Shown: positions 16,867 through 24,880 of the stretch, one piece after another
How the letters are laid out: the number at the start of each line of letters is the position of its first letter
Position numbering within the stretch: position 1 is the stretch's first letter
Assembly: GCF_031551385.1 (NCBI RefSeq)
Contig: NZ_JAVBNS010000055.1
Location: forward strand, 1 to 64,000
DNA: 64,000 nucleotides
From: Anaerosporobacter sp031551385
Lineage (GTDB): Bacteria > Bacillota > Clostridia > Lachnospirales > Lachnospiraceae
Reading direction: 5' to 3'
Program-made: the position numbers and the translations under genes
The notes under the pieces: generated by a model
What the model was told of the DNA's origin: nothing
The model's database searches: none
The model's input: the letters and a program-made list of their open reading frames with translations, nothing else

Positions 16867-19395
16867 ATGAATCATAAAGAATTTCTAGAACTGTGTAAAT
16901 CAAAGGTTGTATTATTAGATGGAGCGACAGGTAGTAATCTGCAGAAAGCAGGTATGCCGACAGGAGTATGTCCAGAAGATTGGATTTTAAAAAATCCGGA
17001 GGCATTAATTAACTTACAAAAGGAATATGTATTAGCAGGAACAGATATCCTCTATGCGCCAACATTTACGGCGAATCGTATTAAATTAGAGGAATATGGA
17101 CTAGAAGATAAGATAAAAGAGATGAATGCAGAGCTTATCAGTTTATCGAGAAAAGCGATTCAATTAGCGAAGGAAGAAAGACCAGAACTAAAAGAAAAGA
17201 ATATCTATGTTGCTGGTGATCTTACAATGACTGGTGAGCAATTATATCCAATTGGTAAGCTTATGTTTGAAGAACTTGTTGACGTTTACAAGGAGCAGAT
17301 AAGATATCTAGTAGCTGCTGGAGCAGATTTGTTAGTAGTAGAGACAATGATGAGTCTGCAAGAATGTAGAGCAGCGTTAATTGCAGCAAAAGAAACATGT
17401 GATTTACCTGTTATGGTAACGATGACATTCAATGAAGATGGACGTACCATGTTTGGGACAGATGCAAGAACGGCTGTGACAGTATTGCAAAGTCTTGGTG
17501 CAGTAGCAGTTGGTGTAAACTGTTCTACAGGCCCAGATCAGATGCGAGATGTAGTGATAACTATGCGAAGATATACAAGTGTACCAATTATAGTGAAGCC
17601 GAATGCAGGGCTACCAGTCCTTGTAGATGGCGAAACGGTGTTTAATCTTGGGCCACAAGAATTTGGTCTTCAAGTGAAAGGTCTTGTTACAGATGGTGCA
17701 ACAATAGTAGGTGGTTGCTGTGGTACAACACCAGAACATATTGCTGAACTTGCAGCGCAAGTGAAAGATATTACGCCTAATCTTGCATATAATCCAAAAG
17801 TTCGTGCATTAAGTACAGAACGAAAAACGGTAGAGATTGACTTAGATGGGAAGTTTTTAATTGTTGGAGAACGTATCAATCCGACTGGTAAGAAAGATTT
17901 ACAGGCAGAATTAAAAGAAGGAAAACTTGATTTAGTAACAGCGATGGCGGAAGAGCAAGAAGAAAACGGAGCTTCTATCCTAGATGTAAACATGGGTATG
18001 AATGGAATTGATGAGAAAGAGACGATGCTTTCTGTTGTTTATGAACTGTCACAAGTAGTTAATCTACCATTATGTATTGATTCAAGCCATGTTAGTGTAA
18101 TAGAAGCAGCACTTCGTATCTATCCAGGTCGTGCACTGATTAACTCTATTTCATTAGAGAAAGAAAAGTTTGAAAAATTAATTCCAATCGCAAAGAAATA
18201 TGGAGCAATGTTTATCTTACTTCCATTATCTGATAAAGGATTACCGAAAGATATTGATGAGAAGAAGCAAATTATCCATACAATAACAGAAGCAGCATAT
18301 GCACAAGGATTAACGAAAGAAGACATTATTGTAGATGGTCTTGTAAATACAATTGGTGCGAATAAACGTGCTGCCATTGAAACATTAGAAACGATTCGTT
18401 ACTGCAAAGAGGAATTAGAACTTGCTACAATTGTAGGATTATCTAATATATCATTTGGTCTTCCAGAGAGACAATTTGTAAACAGTACATTCTTAGCATT
18501 AGCAATTCATGAAGGACTTACAATGGCAATCGCAAATCCTTCTCAAGATTTGTTGGTGAATACAGCTTTTGCAACAGATTTATTATGTAATAAAGAAGAA
18601 GCAGATTTACGTTACATAAATCGTGTAACTAGCAGACCAATGACAATTACAAGTGGAGCTGTAGGTGGGGGATCGAAGAATACAAAATCATCTGGAGATA
18701 ATAAAGAAACTGGTATCGCATCGAATGCAGCAGGTACGCAAGGCGAAAATAATGATGAACAAGAAGTGAAAGATTCGATTATCTATACAGATGTAATCAA
18801 AGGTAATCGAAAAAGCATTCTTGACCATGTGAAACAAGCACTTTCATCAGGGGAGCAAGCAGCAGCAATTGTAGATACGATGTTAATACCAGCAATTAAC
18901 GAAGTTGGAAATCTCTTTGATAAGCAGATTTATTTCCTGCCACAATTAATTGGTAGTGCAGAGACAATGAAGATGGCAATTGATTACCTTGAGCCAATGT
19001 TACAAGGAGGAGATTCTGATAAGAAACTTGGTACGATTATAATTGCAACAGTAGAAGGGGATATCCATGATATCGGAAAGAATCTTGTATCCTTGATGCT
19101 CAAAAACTATGGTTTTGATGTAATTGATCTTGGGAAAGATGTATCTTGTGATAAAATCATTGAAACAGCGAAAGAGCATAATGCAGATATTATAGCGTTG
19201 TCAGCACTTATGACAACAACAATGTTAGAGATGAAGAAAGTAGTAGATGCAAACAAGGCTGCTGGCCTGCAAGCAAAAGTCGTTATCGGTGGAGCAGTAA
19301 TTACACAGAGCTATGCTGACGAAATCGGGGCAGATGGCTATTCTACAGATGCACAAGATGCAGTACGTGTAGTGAAAAGATTATTAGCAGTGTAG
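16867..19395 (+). CDS. metH: Cobalamin-dependent methionine synthase, short form without reactivation domain
   Basis: The protein is 842 residues, against roughly 1200 for E. coli MetH. The domains are: a homocysteine-binding barrel (about 1-300) with zinc cysteines C219, C284 and C285 (GGCCGTTPEH); a pterin-binding domain (about 315-590; GERINPTGKKDL, ILDVNMGMNG); a Gly/Ser/Asn-rich linker about 595-640; a B12-binding cap; and a Rossmann-like B12 domain with the DxHxxG box (GDIHDIGKN, lower-ligand H734), ending at 842. The C-terminal AdoMet-binding reactivation module is absent, so reductive methylation of oxidised cobalamin must be done by another protein; see the candidate at 39310. It transfers methyl from methyl-THF to homocysteine. 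It follows sdaAA directly. Confidence 0.95.
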   Translation: MNHKEFLELCKSKVVLLDGATGSNLQKAGMPTGVCPEDWILKNPEALINLQKEYVLAGTDILYAPTFTANRIKLEEYGLEDKIKEMNAELISLSRKAIQLAKEERPELKEKNIYVAGDLTMTGEQLYPIGKLMFEELVDVYKEQIRYLVAAGADLLVVETMMSLQECRAALIAAKETCDLPVMVTMTFNEDGRTMFGTDARTAVTVLQSLGAVAVGVNCSTGPDQMRDVVITMRRYTSVPIIVKPNAGLPVLVDGETVFNLGPQEFGLQVKGLVTDGATIVGGCCGTTPEHIAELAAQVKDITPNLAYNPKVRALSTERKTVEIDLDGKFLIVGERINPTGKKDLQAELKEGKLDLVTAMAEEQEENGASILDVNMGMNGIDEKETMLSVVYELSQVVNLPLCIDSSHVSVIEAALRIYPGRALINSISLEKEKFEKLIPIAKKYGAMFILLPLSDKGLPKDIDEKKQIIHTITEAAYAQGLTKEDIIVDGLVNTIGANKRAAIETLETIRYCKEELELATIVGLSNISFGLPERQFVNSTFLALAIHEGLTMAIANPSQDLLVNTAFATDLLCNKEEADLRYINRVTSRPMTITSGAVGGGSKNTKSSGDNKETGIASNAAGTQGENNDEQEVKDSIIYTDVIKGNRKSILDHVKQALSSGEQAAAIVDTMLIPAINEVGNLFDKQIYFLPQLIGSAETMKMAIDYLEPMLQGGDSDKKLGTIIIATVEGDIHDIGKNLVSLMLKNYGFDVIDLGKDVSCDKIIETAKEHNADIIALSALMTTTMLEMKKVVDANKAAGLQAKVVIGGAVITQSYADEIGADGYSTDAQDAVRVVKRLLAV

Positions 19396-19397
19396 TC

Positions 19398-19791
19398 TAG
19401 GAATGTTTATTCATTTGAACTTGGTTGGATGTACTTGTGTATCTTATGTTTTAGACGCAAAACTTTATACGTTTTCAGGGCTTCTTCGCTGCTGTACGAT
19501 AACACGAAACACGCTACACACCTAAGTAATTCTAAGTGTGTACGGAAAGTTTTCGAATGTTGCGGAAACGCCTTCGATTCGGCATCCTGCCTCAGCTCAG
19601 GCTGGCTCGGCGTCCATGCCTCGCCTTCCTAGGTTGTAGATGTACACACTAAGAAGTACTAAGGTGTTTCGCTATCGTTTCTTACTTATCATACAGCAGC
19701 GAAGAAGCAAGTGTAGGTAATGAAGTTTTGCATAGTTTACTTTATTAAAACACAAGTACAGGTTACATGTTGAATGAATAAACATTCCCTA
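19398..19791. repeat. 394-bp palindromic TA-flanked repeat element, copy A
   Basis: The ends are TA-GGAATGTTTATTCATT (left) and the inverse of TA-GGGAATGTTTATTCATT (right). The inverted similarity continues inward through TGTACTTGTGT, GCAAAACTT, CTTCTTCGCTGCTGTA and CACTAAGAAGT-like blocks almost to the centre. Each half also contains its own smaller palindrome built on ACACACTTAG, so the DNA could extrude as a branched cruciform and its RNA could fold as a large multi-arm hairpin. There is no real gene inside. The same element recurs at about 57296-57816 (interrupted) and 58050-58325 (inverted, centrally deleted). It lies between the convergent metH and pepF. Confidence 0.8.
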
Positions 19792-19848
19792 TGTACTCAT
19801 TGGCAAAATTATAAATGCTTTTATGAACCTTGATTTATATGATATAAT

Positions 19849-19945
19849 AAAATCCCCCATTCATGGAGTGAACTGCTTCGTAAAAGTTAGAATTTTTAAC
19901 TTTTAAGGGCAACTCAAAGCATTATGAATGTGGGGATTTTTGTAG
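19849..19945. terminator. Bidirectional terminator or small structured RNA between metH/repeat A and pepF
   Basis: AAAATCCCCCATTCAT (19849-19864) pairs with ATGAATGTGGGGATTTT (19924-19940), enclosing an inner hairpin AAAAGTTA/TTAACTTTT near 19882-19902. T runs follow on both strands, so it can end pepF (minus) and any rightward transcript. A TATAAT at 19843-19848 sits immediately upstream, so the whole structure could also be a short RNA of about 90 bases. Confidence 0.65.
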
Positions 19946-19949
19946 TTAA

Positions 19950-21704
19950 TTACTTCGTAAGTTCAAGAAACATATCTATCTCATCGGAATAGCTTTGTAA
20001 GCTTTGTCTCCAGAAATCTGGTTTTGTTAAATCAATTCCAGCCATTTTGGCAACGTCTTCTACACTGCTTACGGTAGTGGCTTTCAATAGTGCACGGTAT
20101 TTTGGTACGAAGTCTTTGCCTTCTTGTTGGTACATAGAATATAGACCACGAGCAAATAAACCGCCGAATGCATATGGGAAGTTGTAGAAGCTAAGCCCTT
20201 CTGAATAGTAATGACTCTTGTTAACCCACATATATGGATGAAGAGTCTCTTCTTCTAACGAATCACCAAAAGCTTGCTTTTGAGAATCTAGCATAATCTG
20301 TTCTAAATCAGCGCTGAACAAGAATTCCTCTTTACGTCTTTCAAATACAGCACTTTCAAATAGGAAACGTGAGTAGATATCGCAGATAATTTGTGTTGTA
20401 TCTTGAAGTTGGCTTTCGATAAGAACTAATTTATCTTTACCCTCAGCTTCATGAATTGCAGCATCTAGTATTACATTTTCATTAAACGTAGAAGCAGTTT
20501 CTGCAACTGGCATAGAGTAATCCAAGTTAAGAGGACGATGCTCTTGAATCTGTAAACCGTGGTAGGCATGACCAAGTTCATGTGCTAATGTCACCACATC
20601 GCCAAATGTACCATCGAAGTTTGTTAGAACACGGCTTTGTTTAATCATAGGAAGATTTTCACAGAATGCCCCACCAACTTTACCTTTACGTGGGAAGAAA
20701 TCAATCCAGCTATTATCAAAGGCTTCTTCTACCATGTCAGCCAAATCATCAGCGAAATTTCTAAAGTGTTTTAAAAGATATTCTTTTGCTGATTCTGTTG
20801 TATATTCGGTATGGTTTTCTCCAAGTGGTGCGAATAATTCATACCAAGGAAGACCATTCTTATATCCAAGGATAGTAGCTTTTCTCTTGAGATATTCGTG
20901 GAATTTTGGCATATATTCTTTCATTGCAGTTAACATGGCATCTAGCGTTTCTTTAGACATATGAGATTCGCTTAATGTCATGGCAAGAGGAGATTCATAT
21001 CCACGAAGTTCTGCAATCGTATTGACTTGAGATTTGATATTGTTTAAAGAAAAGCTAACGGCATCTTTAATTTTATCATAGCAGGCAATCTCTGCTTCAT
21101 AGGCAGATTTACGAACTTCTTTATCTTTGCTATAAGCAAGATTACGAATTCCAGAAAGTGTTGTTTTTTCATTGTTATATTCTACTTCAACAGTAGAAGT
21201 AAGATATTGTTGTAAGGAACTCCATGCAGCTCCAGCAGATTGATTAAGTTTTGCGATAACTTCTTCTACATCATCACTTAATAGATGAGAGACATAATTT
21301 TTTTGAGTGTTGAAAAAGAATGTATATTCTTTTAAACTATCATTTGTAGCAATAATTTCCTCCAGATTTGCAATATTAGCTACATATTTATCAACTTTAG
21401 CAGAGTCTTTAGCAGTAGCATTTACTTTAGCTTGAAGACGATTAATGTTAGAAGTAGTTTCACTGTCTGTAGTATCTGTGGCTTCTCGAAGTCCAGTATA
21501 GTTTCCTAAACTGGAAATAAGAAATGTGAATTCTTCCATTAATGTAATGTATTCTACAACCGTATCGTTATCTGATTTTTGCCCAAGATTTTCTGCAAAT
21601 GCATGGAATTTGTTGATAACAGTATCAAGATTTTCAAAATCCTGTTGATAAGCAGGATCATCATATCCTTTATAAAGGGCATCAAGTGACCATTCTGAAT
21701 TCAT
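19950..21704 (-). CDS. pepF: Oligoendopeptidase F (M3 metallopeptidase)
   Basis: The protein is 584 residues from ATG 21704, with AGAAAGAAGG 6 bases upstream; an in-frame TTG 18 bases earlier lies in that ribosome binding site. It is an M3B zinc endopeptidase that degrades peptides of roughly 7-17 residues in the cytosol. The HExxH motif is in TLAHELGHAYHGLQ, followed by ETASTFNENVILDAA with the third zinc ligand Glu. The PepF N-terminal helical region (about 1-200) and family C-terminus (SFYNFPYAFGGLFARGLY) are complete. It is convergent with metH and shares the terminator at 19849-19945. Confidence 0.94.
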   Translation of the reverse strand: MNSEWSLDALYKGYDDPAYQQDFENLDTVINKFHAFAENLGQKSDNDTVVEYITLMEEFTFLISSLGNYTGLREATDTTDSETTSNINRLQAKVNATAKDSAKVDKYVANIANLEEIIATNDSLKEYTFFFNTQKNYVSHLLSDDVEEVIAKLNQSAGAAWSSLQQYLTSTVEVEYNNEKTTLSGIRNLAYSKDKEVRKSAYEAEIACYDKIKDAVSFSLNNIKSQVNTIAELRGYESPLAMTLSESHMSKETLDAMLTAMKEYMPKFHEYLKRKATILGYKNGLPWYELFAPLGENHTEYTTESAKEYLLKHFRNFADDLADMVEEAFDNSWIDFFPRKGKVGGAFCENLPMIKQSRVLTNFDGTFGDVVTLAHELGHAYHGLQIQEHRPLNLDYSMPVAETASTFNENVILDAAIHEAEGKDKLVLIESQLQDTTQIICDIYSRFLFESAVFERRKEEFLFSADLEQIMLDSQKQAFGDSLEEETLHPYMWVNKSHYYSEGLSFYNFPYAFGGLFARGLYSMYQQEGKDFVPKYRALLKATTVSSVEDVAKMAGIDLTKPDFWRQSLQSYSDEIDMFLELTK

Positions 21705-21869
21705 ATTGACCTTCTTTCTCAAGTATTGAAACTTGAATTTTTTCTAATTGACAATAGTATTGACCTTGTTGCCAAACACTATGTAATCGCTAGTTATAAT
21801 TATATCAAAATGAATTTTAATAGTAAATGAATAATGTACATGACTTTGGAAATTCAAGCAAAATACGTG

Positions 21870-21898
21870 TTGTTGCAAAATGAATTTTATGGTAAAAT
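21870..21898 (+). promoter_or_regulatory. Promoter of the STAS-GHKL / DUF4325 / PIN cassette
   Basis: TTGTTG (21870-21875), a 17-base spacer and TAAAAT (21893-21898). It lies inside the upstream extension of the first gene's frame, which supports a downstream TTG start at 21930 with ribosome binding site GAAAGGTGGG (21915-21924). Another TATAAT is at 21795-21800 without a well-spaced -35. Confidence 0.5.
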
Positions 21899-21929
21899 AT
21901 TAGATACTAAATTTGAAAGGTGGGTATTG

Positions 21930-22799
21930 TTGGAGTCAGTTGAAATAGAAATCAATTATAATATTAATTTAAATGTATATGATGTTCAACGAGTAATAGA
22001 TATACAGCATCAAGTTATTTATGGTAAAGCAGATACATATATAATTATTTTTTCAGATGCCAAGTTTCTTAATGCTGCTGTTTCAGTTTTAATTGGAACA
22101 TTGCCAGTTTATGCACAATTAAAAGGAAAGCATGTTTATATTCGCTTTAGAGATAAACAGAGTCCTGTTTTTGAGTTTATAAAGAAGGTTGGTATGTATG
22201 ATTTTTTTACGAATTCCAATGAGAAGCCACAATATACGAAGCAAAGAGCTTTGCCTTTTAACAGAATAGTTAATGAAGATATGATGGAAGAATATACAGA
22301 TAAAATAATGGAATTAGCACCAATTATTATGAATGATAAAGCTAGTGATGTATTATCATCATATTTTTTTGAAATATATCAGAATAGTTTTTCGCATTCA
22401 GAAAGTGAAATAGATGTTTTCTCTTGTGGTTATTGGATGGAGAAACAGCTTATATTCTCAATATATGATATGGGAGTGGGGATTCCGTATAATGTACAAC
22501 ATAATATTGATTGTGATATGACTTCGCAAGAATGTATTGAGTGGGCATTTCAAGAAGGGACAACTACATTAGATGAAACAATTATTAAAAGAGGTTTAGG
22601 GCTTAGCAGGCTAGAAAAATTTATAATGTTAAATGACGGTACAATGTCTCTTTATTCTCATGATATTTGTTATACCATAACAAATGGAATGAAAAAAAAT
22701 ATGGAATTGAATAAACCGATAAAGGGAACAATGATAATAATTAGCATAAAGGCTGATACGGAACATATGTATATAGTTGACGATGAAAAGGATGATTAA
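21930..22799 (+). CDS. STAS-like plus GHKL (HATPase_c) regulatory ATPase
   Basis: The protein is 289 residues if translation starts at TTG 21930 behind GAAAGGTGGG. The frame is open from ATG 21834, but that start has no ribosome binding site and a promoter overlaps the extension. Residues about 35-95 look like a STAS fold (YIIIFSDAKFLNAAVSVLIG, then KGKHVYIRF and FIKKVGMYDFF). Residues about 140-285 are a histidine-kinase-type ATPase domain with N box FEIYQNSFSH, G1 box YDMGVGIPYN and G2 box RGLGLSRLEKF. There is no dimerisation/phosphoacceptor helix, so it is not a canonical histidine kinase. It resembles anti-sigma kinases of the SpoIIAB/RsbW type in logic. It is first of three tightly spaced genes ending with a PIN nuclease. 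The function is not known to me. Confidence 0.75.
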   Translation: MESVEIEINYNINLNVYDVQRVIDIQHQVIYGKADTYIIIFSDAKFLNAAVSVLIGTLPVYAQLKGKHVYIRFRDKQSPVFEFIKKVGMYDFFTNSNEKPQYTKQRALPFNRIVNEDMMEEYTDKIMELAPIIMNDKASDVLSSYFFEIYQNSFSHSESEIDVFSCGYWMEKQLIFSIYDMGVGIPYNVQHNIDCDMTSQECIEWAFQEGTTTLDETIIKRGLGLSRLEKFIMLNDGTMSLYSHDICYTITNGMKKNMELNKPIKGTMIIISIKADTEHMYIVDDEKDD

Positions 22800-22801
22800 T
22801 T

Positions 22802-23140
22802 ATGAAAACAATTTTGGTGAAAGATTTATTTTCAAGTGCTTTTTCTGAAAGTAAAGCAGTAATTTTACGAGAAGAAATTCAAAAGATGTTAAGTCAAGAG
22901 GATTCGGTTGTATTAGATTTTACAGGTATTACGAAATACACGACATTATTTTTTAATTTCAGTACTGGTTTTTTTGTTTCTATATTAGGACCAGAGGAGT
23001 ATGATAGGAAGATTCAGGTAAGGGGTCTATCAGATCTAGGAGAGAGTACGTATAGAAGCTCATATGAAAATGCAATAGAAAAATATAGCCCGGAAATGCA
23101 TGAAGAAATATTAAATATAATCGGAAATCCACAGGACTAG
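22802..23140 (+). CDS. STAS-like DUF4325 family protein
   Basis: This is a small 112-residue protein starting 2 bases after the ATPase stop codon; its AAGGATG ribosome binding site lies inside the end of that gene. The core VVLDFTGITKYTTLFFNFST followed by a helix and QVRGLSDLGESTY fits the STAS-like DUF4325 fold (strand, DFxG turn, then the position where SpoIIAA-type antagonists are phosphorylated). Here the helix start carries Thr-Thr rather than the usual Ser. DUF4325 proteins are often adjacent to GHKL ATPases. By analogy with partner switching it may be the phospho- or nucleotide-controlled binding partner of the upstream ATPase; this is inference. Confidence 0.7.
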   Translation: MKTILVKDLFSSAFSESKAVILREEIQKMLSQEDSVVLDFTGITKYTTLFFNFSTGFFVSILGPEEYDRKIQVRGLSDLGESTYRSSYENAIEKYSPEMHEEILNIIGNPQD

Positions 23141-23151
23141 GGAGGTGAGAT

Positions 23152-23727
23152 ATGACGTCTAAGATTTTTGATATTGGTAAAGTAGATATAAATTTGATTG
23201 ATAAAAATGAAATATTTGCATTAGATACAAATATATTGTATTGGACGCATTATTCGCAAGCAAGTGATCCAAATTTAAGAGCTTTGCCATATCAAGTAAC
23301 AAAGTATCCAAATTTTATTTCGGATTTATTGGAAAACGGAAATACGTTAGTGACTACAGTTCTTAATATTAGTGAATTAGCTCATGTGGTAGAGAATAGT
23401 GAGTTGAGAATATATAATGTACTGAATGGTTGTAAAGTAAAAAAGAAAGAATTCCGGAAGATGATTTCAGAACGATTACACTTAAAAAAAGAAATGAAAA
23501 CAATCATGTTACAGTTAAATGAAACGTATGGAAATCAAATAAGAGTAATAGAAATTTCAGAGGAAAGTGTTAATCAATATATAGATAACATTGATAATAA
23601 CGCATGTGACATTTTCGATTACATAGTCATTAATAAATTGAAAAAAGAGGGAATCGTTAATTTTATTACTGATGACAAAGATTTTCTGACTATTAATGAT
23701 ATAAACTTATATACAACATCAGTATAA
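23152..23727 (+). CDS. PIN-domain ribonuclease-like protein
   Basis: The protein is about 191 residues behind a strong GGGAGGTGAG ribosome binding site. The PIN pattern is visible: D25 in FALDTNILYW, E75 in NISELAHVVE, acidic residues D152/D155 in ACDIFDYIVIN and D173-D176 in ITDDKDFLTI. These are the usual metal ligands of PIN nucleases, which in toxin-antitoxin systems (VapC) cut tRNA or mRNA. It is longer than a typical VapC (about 130-140 residues), with an inserted Lys-rich helical segment at about 95-125. No VapB-like antitoxin is next to it; the STAS-like protein and GHKL ATPase take that place. The toxin-like role is inference. Confidence 0.8.
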   Translation: MTSKIFDIGKVDINLIDKNEIFALDTNILYWTHYSQASDPNLRALPYQVTKYPNFISDLLENGNTLVTTVLNISELAHVVENSELRIYNVLNGCKVKKKEFRKMISERLHLKKEMKTIMLQLNETYGNQIRVIEISEESVNQYIDNIDNNACDIFDYIVINKLKKEGIVNFITDDKDFLTINDINLYTTSV

Positions 23728-23735
23728 TTTTATTT

Positions 23736-23763
23736 AGCCGAGGAGAAATCCACGGCTTTTTAT
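23736..23763 (+). terminator. Terminator of the three-gene cassette
   Basis: AGCCGAGGA (23736-23744) pairs with TCCACGGCT (23749-23757, one mismatch), followed by a T run. It lies immediately after the PIN gene, so the cassette is a closed transcription unit. Confidence 0.8.
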
Positions 23764-23845
23764 AAGTAATCAGATTAATATTGTCAGTAATTTAGTTGTG
23801 TGATAAGATGTAGAGATGGATAATCGTTACAGAAAGGAAATGCAG

Positions 23846-24841
23846 ATGAGTAAATCGAATAAGTCGAAAGTGTCGGTTGATATTATAATACCAACGTACC
23901 GCCCAGATGATCAGTTCTATAAATCATTGGAAATGCTATTGAATCAGACTGTGAAAACAATAGATAAGGTGGATGAGACGGATAATGAATATCTAAATAA
24001 AATATTTATAATGAATACAGAGGAAAAATTTTTTGATAAAAAGAAGTTTCAAAAGATAAGTAAGGGTAGTAAATGTGTAGAGGTTAGGCATATTACAAAG
24101 GCAGAATTTGATCATGGGGGAACAAGAAACTTTGCGGCAAGTTTATCAAGAGCCGATATTATTATGTTCATGACACAAGATGCTGTACCAGAAAATGAAC
24201 GATTAATTGAGGAACTCATACAACCATTGAAGGAAAAAAAGGTAGCTGCGTCGTATGGAAGACAGTTACCTAATGGACAAGCTGGGGAGATTGAGCGATA
24301 TACAAGAGAATTTAATTATCCAAGTAAAAGTATACGTAAGAGTAAGAAAGATATTGATGTGTTAGGAATCAAGACATATTTTTGTTCTAATGTATGTTGT
24401 GCCTATAAGCGTGATGTTTATATGAAGTTAGGCGGATTTGTTACACAAACAATATTTAACGAGGATATGATTTTTGCATCTAAGATAATTCAGAATGATT
24501 ATACAGTGGCATATGCTGCGGATGCAAGAGTAATACATTCTCACAAATACACATATCGTGAGCAGTTTACACGTAATTTTGACTTAGGAGTTTCGCAGAG
24601 ACAGTATCGAGAGATATTTGAGAATATAAAGTCAGAATCAGAGGGGATTGATCTTGTAATAAAAACAGAACAGCATTTAATAAAAAAAGGAAAGTTTTAT
24701 TTGATTCCTGATTTAGTAATGCAGAGTGGATTCAAGTTTCTTGGTTATAGAGCAGGATTACAGTATGAAAAACTATCAGATAAGACAGTAAGAAGATTCA
24801 GTATGAATAAAACTTATTGGGACAAGTGTAAGAAGAAGTAA
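23846..24841 (+). CDS. GT2 glycosyltransferase, rhamnosyltransferase-like
   Basis: The protein is 331 residues from ATG 23846, chosen because AGAAAGGA lies 7 bases upstream; the frame is open from 23816. The GT-A fold starts with VDIIIPTYRPDDQFYKSLEML, has FDHGGTRNFAASLSRADIIM and the DxD-like TQDAVP. The FDHGGTRN motif and the later FNEDMIFA are typical of GT2 enzymes annotated as rhamnosyltransferases for wall polysaccharide. No membrane segments are seen. It is followed by a second GT2 and an LCP ligase, so the three probably build and attach a cell-wall glycopolymer. Confidence 0.85.
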   Translation: MSKSNKSKVSVDIIIPTYRPDDQFYKSLEMLLNQTVKTIDKVDETDNEYLNKIFIMNTEEKFFDKKKFQKISKGSKCVEVRHITKAEFDHGGTRNFAASLSRADIIMFMTQDAVPENERLIEELIQPLKEKKVAASYGRQLPNGQAGEIERYTREFNYPSKSIRKSKKDIDVLGIKTYFCSNVCCAYKRDVYMKLGGFVTQTIFNEDMIFASKIIQNDYTVAYAADARVIHSHKYTYREQFTRNFDLGVSQRQYREIFENIKSESEGIDLVIKTEQHLIKKGKFYLIPDLVMQSGFKFLGYRAGLQYEKLSDKTVRRFSMNKTYWDKCKKK

Positions 24842-24880
24842 GTGGAACAAGTAAGGGGATTAGAAAGGTCGGAGGCATCA

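Noticed and set aside
16488..16868. 126-codon minus-strand frame opposite sdaAA
   Set aside because: It is the antisense of a well-supported Ala-rich Fe-S enzyme, with no ribosome binding site.
19429..19632. 67-codon open frame inside palindromic repeat copy A
   Set aside because: It lies within an inverted-repeat element, has no ribosome binding site and no protein-like composition; the repeat explains the open frame.
21834..22799. Reading the first cassette gene as an ordinary two-component histidine kinase
   Set aside because: There is no HisKA phosphoacceptor helix, no membrane segment and no response regulator nearby; the STAS-like N-terminus and STAS partner fit an anti-sigma-type kinase better.
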